A stretch of DNA of 40,198 bases from Amycolatopsis thailandensis. GTDB taxonomy: Bacteria > Actinomycetota > Actinomycetes > Mycobacteriales > Pseudonocardiaceae. The DNA lies in NCBI RefSeq assembly GCF_002234405.1, contig NZ_NMQT01000017.1:1-40198 (forward strand), in the 5' to 3' direction. The notes beneath the pieces are model-generated. The model did not search any database and was not told the origin of the DNA. It worked only from the letters and a program-made list of their open reading frames with translations. The position numbers were made by a program, and so were the translations under genes. Below are positions 35,987 through 40,198 of this stretch, piece after piece (position 1 is the stretch's first letter; each line of letters starts with the position of its first letter).

Positions 35987-36793
35987 TCAGGAGCACTTCG
36001 ACTTCGGGTTGATCATCGACACCGAGCCGACCTTCTCCCCGTTGACGGTGAACTCGTAGATCCAGTCCGGTTTCCCGTCGACGGGCACCTGGAACCGGCC
36101 GTTGCTGCCGGCCTTCATCCCCTTGGCGTCGTAGGCCGTTTTCAGTTCGGCCAACGACGAACCAGCGCCGATCCCCTCGGCCGTCTTCGCGTCCGAAGGC
36201 GCGGCGAGTTCACGCAGCCCGTCCTTGCCGAACGAGGCGCCGCCCGCGGCCACGAAGGCCTTGTCACGTTCTTCCCGCTTGCCCGCCAGATCGGCGGTCG
36301 CGAGAGCGGCGTCGGCGAACAGTCGCGCGTCCTTGGCGGATTTCTCCGCCGCCTTGGCGCTTCCCTCCGCGGACGCGCCCGGTTTCGGCTCCGGATCCGC
36401 TTCGAGTTCGTCGGCCTTCTTGTTCAGGTCCTTGGCCTTGGCCTCGACATCGGCCTCCGCCTTCATCCGCGCCGGGTCGGGTGCCGGGCCGCCGGTGTAG
36501 GAGAAGTCGGTACAACCATCCAAATTGGACGTCGGCGCCGAGGCGAGCTTGCCGCCCGTCAGCGCGGCGTCCTTGGCCATCCCCAGAGTCAGCCCGCGAT
36601 AGCCCGCGGGGCCGAACGTCTCCGGCGCCGCCGGCTTGTCCGCGTCAGACGCCCCAGCCGCCCCCGCCGCCCCCGAAGTCCCGGAAGACTCCGGCGACGA
36701 ACACGCCACCCCGCCGATCAGCACCGCCGCGGCGGTGAGCACCACGCCCGCGCGTCTGCCCGAAAACCGCCGATAAGTCCGCGTTCCATGCAC
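35987..36793 (-). CDS. Putative lipoprotein with central coiled coil
   Basis: About 268 residues. A basic N terminus (RTYRRFSGRRAG), hydrophobic stretch and lipobox LIGGVAC mark a lipoprotein anchored after that cysteine. The domain has two short blocks typical of small extracytoplasmic BamE/SmpA-like folds: FGPAGYRGLTLGMAKDAALT near 40-60 and IGAGSSLAELKTAYDAKG, then WIYEFTVNGEKVGSVSMINP at the end. A charged Ala/Glu/Lys helix (about 95-185) splits them. I start at GTG 36793 with AAGGGGG 5 bases upstream; ATG 36808 is the alternative. Function unknown. Confidence 0.75.
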   Translation of the reverse strand: MHGTRTYRRFSGRRAGVVLTAAAVLIGGVACSSPESSGTSGAAGAAGASDADKPAAPETFGPAGYRGLTLGMAKDAALTGGKLASAPTSNLDGCTDFSYTGGPAPDPARMKAEADVEAKAKDLNKKADELEADPEPKPGASAEGSAKAAEKSAKDARLFADAALATADLAGKREERDKAFVAAGGASFGKDGLRELAAPSDAKTAEGIGAGSSLAELKTAYDAKGMKAGSNGRFQVPVDGKPDWIYEFTVNGEKVGSVSMINPKSKCS

Positions 36794-36872
36794 GCTTACC
36801 CCCTTCATCGGCTCGAAAGTTATCCGATTCCGGAGAAAGTCCCGAGTGGATTTCGCGGGGATACGGTGAAGA

Positions 36873-37826
36873 TCACGTCAGCTGGTGCATCGGCCGCGGC
36901 GTCCGGAGCGAAAGGGCCGATCCGGCGGCCACGACGGCGATGATCCCGGCGCCCGCGACCAGTGTCCAGAAGTCGGGATGCACGATGGACTGCCCCCGCT
37001 GAGCCTGCCAGGTGAGCAGCACCAGCAGCCCCGCGAAGCCCGCCGAAGCGGTCCGGACCAGATTCCGCCGCACGAAGTCCGATTCCAGCACGGGATAACG
37101 CCGGGCGAGCTTGAGCAGTCCGAAAGCGACCAGGGGAAGCACCTGGATCGCGTGGATCCCGAAGAAATGCGGGATCCGCATGTCCCCGCCCACCGTGCTC
37201 CAGCCCAGCACCGGCAGCCCCGGGCCACCGTCGGGCACACCGACGGCGTGGGCGCCGACGATCGACGGTCGTTCACCGGAGCGGAACTGGGCCATCTGCT
37301 GCTCGTTCGGGCCGAACATCAGCAGCGCGATCCCGATGCCGGCGACGGACAACGCGGCACCCGCGCGTAACGCGGAGTTCATCGCCCGGTCGGGAAGACG
37401 TTGGAACAGCAGGAGAACGGCGATCGCCGCCGTCGCGGCCCAGCCGGTGAAAGCACCGTTCGCGACCATGTTGTTGATCCACTGGTCGACCGGGGTCTCC
37501 TGGTTGAAGTGGAGCGTCCGGCCGCGGACGGCGATCTGCCAGAACAGCAGCGCCATGTCCAGGCCGAGGCCGACCGCGAACACGGTCCCGAGCCACCACC
37601 CGAGCCGTTTGCCCCGGGTCAGCTGCCCGATCAGCCAGGCGAGAGTCACCGCGTAGAGCCCCACGGAAATCGTGAACTTGAGCGGCTTGAGCCAAATGGG
37701 CGCGTTGACGAGGCTGCGATCGTCGAAAACAAGACCTCCGAGCGCGATCACCCCGAGCACCGCCATCGCCGCCGCCAAGATCATCAGCGGGCGATGCAGT
37801 ACTGTCCTGGATCCCTTGTCCACCAT
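36873..37826 (-). CDS. Multi-pass membrane protein of unknown function
   Basis: A protein of 317 residues with about eight hydrophobic segments, for example LMILAAAMAVLGVIALGGLV, FTISVGLYAVTLAWLIGQL, AAIAVLLLFQ and WTLVAGAGIIAVVAAGSAL. Conserved-looking polar motifs sit between them: APIWLKPLKF, HFNQETPVDQW and HFFGIHAIQVLP with histidines that might bind a cofactor. I do not recognise the family. It reads away from the esx genes and shares the divergent gap 37827-38056 with them. Confidence 0.8.
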   Translation of the reverse strand: MVDKGSRTVLHRPLMILAAAMAVLGVIALGGLVFDDRSLVNAPIWLKPLKFTISVGLYAVTLAWLIGQLTRGKRLGWWLGTVFAVGLGLDMALLFWQIAVRGRTLHFNQETPVDQWINNMVANGAFTGWAATAAIAVLLLFQRLPDRAMNSALRAGAALSVAGIGIALLMFGPNEQQMAQFRSGERPSIVGAHAVGVPDGGPGLPVLGWSTVGGDMRIPHFFGIHAIQVLPLVAFGLLKLARRYPVLESDFVRRNLVRTASAGFAGLLVLLTWQAQRGQSIVHPDFWTLVAGAGIIAVVAAGSALSLRTPRPMHQLT

Positions 37827-37910
37827 GGATTAGAGGGTTCCGCGGGGCTCCACATCGAACACTGGAGTACTCCCCCGGATCGAAGGTGGGGAAGGCCCTA
37901 CCGCCGACCT

Positions 37911-37979
37911 GTGGGTAATAGTGCCGTCACCGTGACCGGCAGTTGTGCCGTTTGACCGCACTCCCCTCTTTTCTAGCGT
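37911..37979 (+). promoter_or_regulatory. Promoter region of the esx pair
   Basis: TTGACC (37952-37957) and TAGCGT (37974-37979) are 16 bases apart, a good housekeeping-type promoter, about 75 bases before the first esx ATG. GTGGGTAAT (37911-37919) just upstream is identical to a motif in the eccC control region. Confidence 0.5.
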
Positions 37980-38056
37980 GTCCTTCACAAGAGCAGACAG
38001 GGCGTCCCCTGGTGCTCACCGGGATTTCCAGCGAGATGAGAGGAGGTGGCCCATCA

Positions 38057-38398
38057 ATGACCGGTACGGGATATCAGGCAGACGCAGCTGCGATGGCGCG
38101 CGCCGTCCAGGGGTTCGAGGAAACCGCGTCGAACGCCAAGACCACGATGGCCAGCTTGGAGAGCGAGCTGACCCAGACCCTGCACAACTACAAGGGTGAC
38201 CAGGCGGTCGCGTTCTGGGACCTGCAGCGCCGCCTGCAGGAGAAGATGACCATCGCCGTGAACGAGCTCAACACGATGTCGCGCCTCGTCCACGAGAGCA
38301 ACCGGAACTACAACTCGGGTGACGAGCAGGTCCGAGAAAGCCTGACCGGGGTCAGCGGAACCGTCGACCAGACCGTGATCCACCGGCTGAACCCCTGA
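38057..38398 (+). CDS. WXG100-family protein, EsxB/CFP-10-like
   Basis: A protein of 113 residues with the two-helix WXG100 shape. The turn reads HNYKGDQAVAFWDL, so tyrosine replaces the usual tryptophan (Y-x-G). Near the C terminus, RNYNSGDEQV supplies the YxxxD export signal, as in CFP-10. It starts at ATG 38057 with AGGAGGTGG at 38041-38049, one of the strongest ribosome sites here. The partner gene follows after 21 bases. Together they should form the basic secreted heterodimer of this ESX system. Confidence 0.92.
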   Translation: MTGTGYQADAAAMARAVQGFEETASNAKTTMASLESELTQTLHNYKGDQAVAFWDLQRRLQEKMTIAVNELNTMSRLVHESNRNYNSGDEQVRESLTGVSGTVDQTVIHRLNP

Positions 38399-38419
38399 TC
38401 CGCGAGAGGACCACCAATC

Positions 38420-38722
38420 ATGGCTGACGTCGTCGAAATCAACTTCGCCGCGCTGCAGCACAGCTCGGCCTCGCTGGCCGCCAAGGCCAAGGCGCTCACC
38501 TCCCAGCTCGAACAGCTGCACACCAACCTGCAGCCGATCACCCAGACCTGGTACGCCTCCGGCAGCTCCGCCGGTGAGGCCGCCCGTGCGTCTGAAACCC
38601 GCCTGCGCCAGGCCACCGCGGACATCGTGGCGATCATCGCGCAGTTCGGTGGCAAGGTCGGCGACGCCCACGATCTCCAGCACAGCCTGGAGAACCGCAA
38701 CCAGGGCCTGTTCGCCGGCTGA
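38420..38722 (+). CDS. WXG100-family protein, EsxA/ESAT-6-like
   Basis: A protein of 100 residues, two helices joined at QTWYASGSSAGEA, where the WXG glycine is alanine (W-Y-A). The helices (SSASLAAKAKALTSQLEQLH and ASETRLRQATADIVAIIAQF) are typical of the family. No YxxxD motif, fitting the partner role opposite the preceding protein. GAGAGGA precedes ATG 38420. A GC-rich hairpin at 38736-38775 ends this pair. Confidence 0.92.
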   Translation: MADVVEINFAALQHSSASLAAKAKALTSQLEQLHTNLQPITQTWYASGSSAGEAARASETRLRQATADIVAIIAQFGGKVGDAHDLQHSLENRNQGLFAG

Positions 38723-38735
38723 TCCCCCATCCGTC

Positions 38736-38775
38736 GGTCGGCCGGTGCTTTCACCCCCCTCGGCACCGGCCGGCC
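38736..38775 (+). terminator. Hairpin after the esx pair
   Basis: GGTCGGCCGGTGC (38736-38748) pairs with GCACCGGCCGGCC (38763-38775), one G-U-type mismatch, 14-nt loop, followed by GGCTTTG. It likely reduces read-through so that the small pair is made in excess of the next genes. Confidence 0.65.
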
Positions 38776-38832
38776 GGCTTTGCGCGTAGTCGTCCTTTGT
38801 TGGCATGGCCGATCACGAGAGAGCCGGGATCA

Positions 38833-39237
38833 ATGCAAGACCAGTCGTACTACGTCCATCTGGAATCGCTGAAGGACTTCGTGCGGGAACTGGAGACCCA
38901 GATCCATGCGATGTCCAAGCCGAACGACTTCCTGCTGACCCTGAGCGAACAGCCGTTGTTGTTCGGCGAGTTCGGGGAGGCGGGTTCCCTCAACAAGGCG
39001 CATCAGGCGGCCGTCGCCGAGATGCAGGGGCTGCTGGACCAGGTCAAGGGCGCGATCACCTTCGCGCAGGACGTCACCACGACCGTCGCGGACGGCTACG
39101 CCGCGGCCGATGACTCGGTCGCGGGCGACATGAACCACTCCAGCCAGCAGACCGGTCTGCTCGATCCGCTGCTCAACGTCCTCGGCGGCGTGCTGGGTGG
39201 CAACAACGGCTCGAACGGCGGGGGGAACAAGGGATGA
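38833..39237 (+). CDS. YxxxD-type ESX substrate (PE/EspB-like helical hairpin)
   Basis: A protein of 134 residues. A helical hairpin with the turn QPLLFGEFGEAGSL and, at the end of the second helix, the export signal GYAAADDSV (YxxxD), then a Gly/Asn-rich tail (GGNNGSNGGGNKG). Its layout is like the N-terminal domain of the gene at 26534-27313, including the Phe/Gly turn. The ATG at 38833 is preceded by a weak GAGAG/GGGA site. Its stop overlaps the next ATG (ATGA), so it is coupled to the WXG protein that follows, its likely partner. Confidence 0.85.
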   Translation: MQDQSYYVHLESLKDFVRELETQIHAMSKPNDFLLTLSEQPLLFGEFGEAGSLNKAHQAAVAEMQGLLDQVKGAITFAQDVTTTVADGYAAADDSVAGDMNHSSQQTGLLDPLLNVLGGVLGGNNGSNGGGNKG

Positions 39238-40198
39238 CCGACACCGCGCACACGAACTTCGCCGCCTATTCCCACCAGCAGCTCTACGCGATGCTGCAGG
39301 CAGGCGACCCCAACACGGCACGCCACGCGGCCCACAAGTGGCAGTCCACCGGCACCGGCCTGTTCGAACAGGCCGAGAACCTCACCGGTGAGCTGAAGGA
39401 CTTCTCCGGCAGCTGGACCGGTGGCGCGGCCGACAAGTACCACACGATGATCAGCGACCTCGTCGGCGGAATCCGCAAGGTCGCCCAGACCGCGAACGCG
39501 ATGAACCACCTCCTCGAAGACGCGGCGGACGCGCTGGTGAAGGCGAAGAAGGAGATGCCGCCGCCGGTCGCGGTGCCGGACGTCTCCCCCGCCGACGTCG
39601 CGTTGGCCGTCAACCCGCCGCTGCTGCCCCCGGACTCGTCGCCGGCGACGATCGTCAACGCCGCGCAGCAGCGGCAGCTGGCCATCGCGAACGTCGAAGC
39701 GCAGCAGCAGGCCGCGGGGGCGGCCAGCGCGGCGCACAGCAAGGCGATCGTGGTGATGACGCAGCTCGCGGGTGACTACACCACGGCGGAGGAGTCCATT
39801 CCGGCCTCGCCGAACGCCGTCGCGCCGCCGCCGGTCACCGGGGGCGGTTCGGCCCCGGGCGGTGGCTCCGTCGGCAACAACATCGGGGGAACGCCCGGTG
39901 GTGTCGGCGTGGTGCCGGGCGACAACACGCACCCGCTGCCGTCGGACGGCTCCACTCCGCCCACCAACGGGCAGCCCGGCCAGCCGCCCAAATCGAACCC
40001 GTTGTTCGGCGACATGTTCACCGCCGGTCTGGCGGCGGCCTCGGCCGCCGCGTTCGGCCGGTTCGGTTCGATCATGCCGCGCGTTCCAGGGTGGGCCAAC
40101 GGCAAGAACCCGAACGAGAACAAGGACAAGAACGGCGAGCCCGTCGGCGGAGGTGCCGGTGCGGCCGGCGCGACCGCGGGCGGCGCCGGCGGCGGCAT
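39234..40198 (+). CDS. WXG-type ESX substrate with Pro/Gly-rich tail (cut by window end)
   Basis: About 321 residues are visible with no stop before the window end. The N-terminal helical part has a canonical WXG turn (FSGSWTGGAADKY at about 58-70), followed by helices with MNHLLEDAADALVKAKKEM and a long Gln/Ala helix. From about residue 200 it is Pro/Gly-rich and disordered (PPPVTGGGSAPGGGSVG). Roughly PPE/EspB-like in outline, though no PPE motif is seen. Coupled by ATGA to the YxxxD gene before it. The right-hand end, and any mycP, lie outside. Confidence 0.85.
   Translation, partial: MTDTAHTNFAAYSHQQLYAMLQAGDPNTARHAAHKWQSTGTGLFEQAENLTGELKDFSGSWTGGAADKYHTMISDLVGGIRKVAQTANAMNHLLEDAADALVKAKKEMPPPVAVPDVSPADVALAVNPPLLPPDSSPATIVNAAQQRQLAIANVEAQQQAAGAASAAHSKAIVVMTQLAGDYTTAEESIPASPNAVAPPPVTGGGSAPGGGSVGNNIGGTPGGVGVVPGDNTHPLPSDGSTPPTNGQPGQPPKSNPLFGDMFTAGLAAASAAAFGRFGSIMPRVPGWANGKNPNENKDKNGEPVGGGAGAAGATAGGAGGG

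Noticed and set aside
39234..40198. Calling the last gene a PPE protein
   Set aside because: No Pro-Pro-Glu start is seen; only the WXG turn and a Pro/Gly-rich tail support ESX export.

Overview
The window is about 40 kb of very GC-rich DNA with G/C-ending codons, many GTG starts, 4-bp GTGA/ATGA gene overlaps, actinobacterial histidine genes (PriA type) and a type VII secretion (ESX/T7SS) locus. This fits a Pseudonocardiaceae actinomycete; Amycolatopsis is my best guess from overall character, not from a search.

Region 1 (1-2.1 kb) holds two long hairpins, a DUF1330 protein, priA and hisH on the minus strand. Region 2 (2.2-12.2 kb) is a mixed block: a small conserved-looking ORF, a glutaryl-CoA dehydrogenase-like enzyme, a NIPSNAP protein, a NUDIX hydrolase, a split transketolase divergent from soxR with a SoxR-box-like dyad between them, kptA, a terpene-cyclase-fold protein, a TetR/MMPL exporter pair with two near-perfect operators, a NADAR protein and a tiny membrane protein. 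Region 3 (12.3-15.3 kb) is hisD-hisC-hisB, so the his genes are split by about 10 kb of unrelated genes. Region 4 (15.4-17.6 kb) holds a Nit-type amidohydrolase, an Lrp/AsnC regulator and an SMP-30-like lactonase.

Region 5 (17.6-31.4 kb) is the ESX core: eccB with two tandem NarL/LuxR response regulators translationally coupled behind it, eccE, eccD, an EspL/YbaB-like gene, a small possible chaperone, three predicted secreted substrates and eccC with three ATPase domains. Region 6 (31.4-37.8 kb) holds an ANTAR regulator, an SOS-box-preceded DUF222-HNH gene, a chloramphenicol-phosphotransferase-like kinase with an extra N-terminal domain, a secreted chymotrypsin-fold protease, a lipoprotein and a membrane protein. 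Region 7 (37.9-40.2 kb) resumes ESX: an EsxB/EsxA-like pair and a second YxxxD/WXG pair, the last gene cut by the window end. No mycosin (mycP), eccA or espG is visible.

The strongest unexplained signals are: a 64-65 nt palindrome present three times, each 3-9 nt past the stop codon of a minus-strand gene and always in the same orientation; the orphan response-regulator pair built into the eccB operon; the SoxR-type operator in front of a split transketolase; and the substrate and possible chaperone genes of the ESX locus. No tRNA, rRNA, CRISPR array or complete insertion sequence was recognised.
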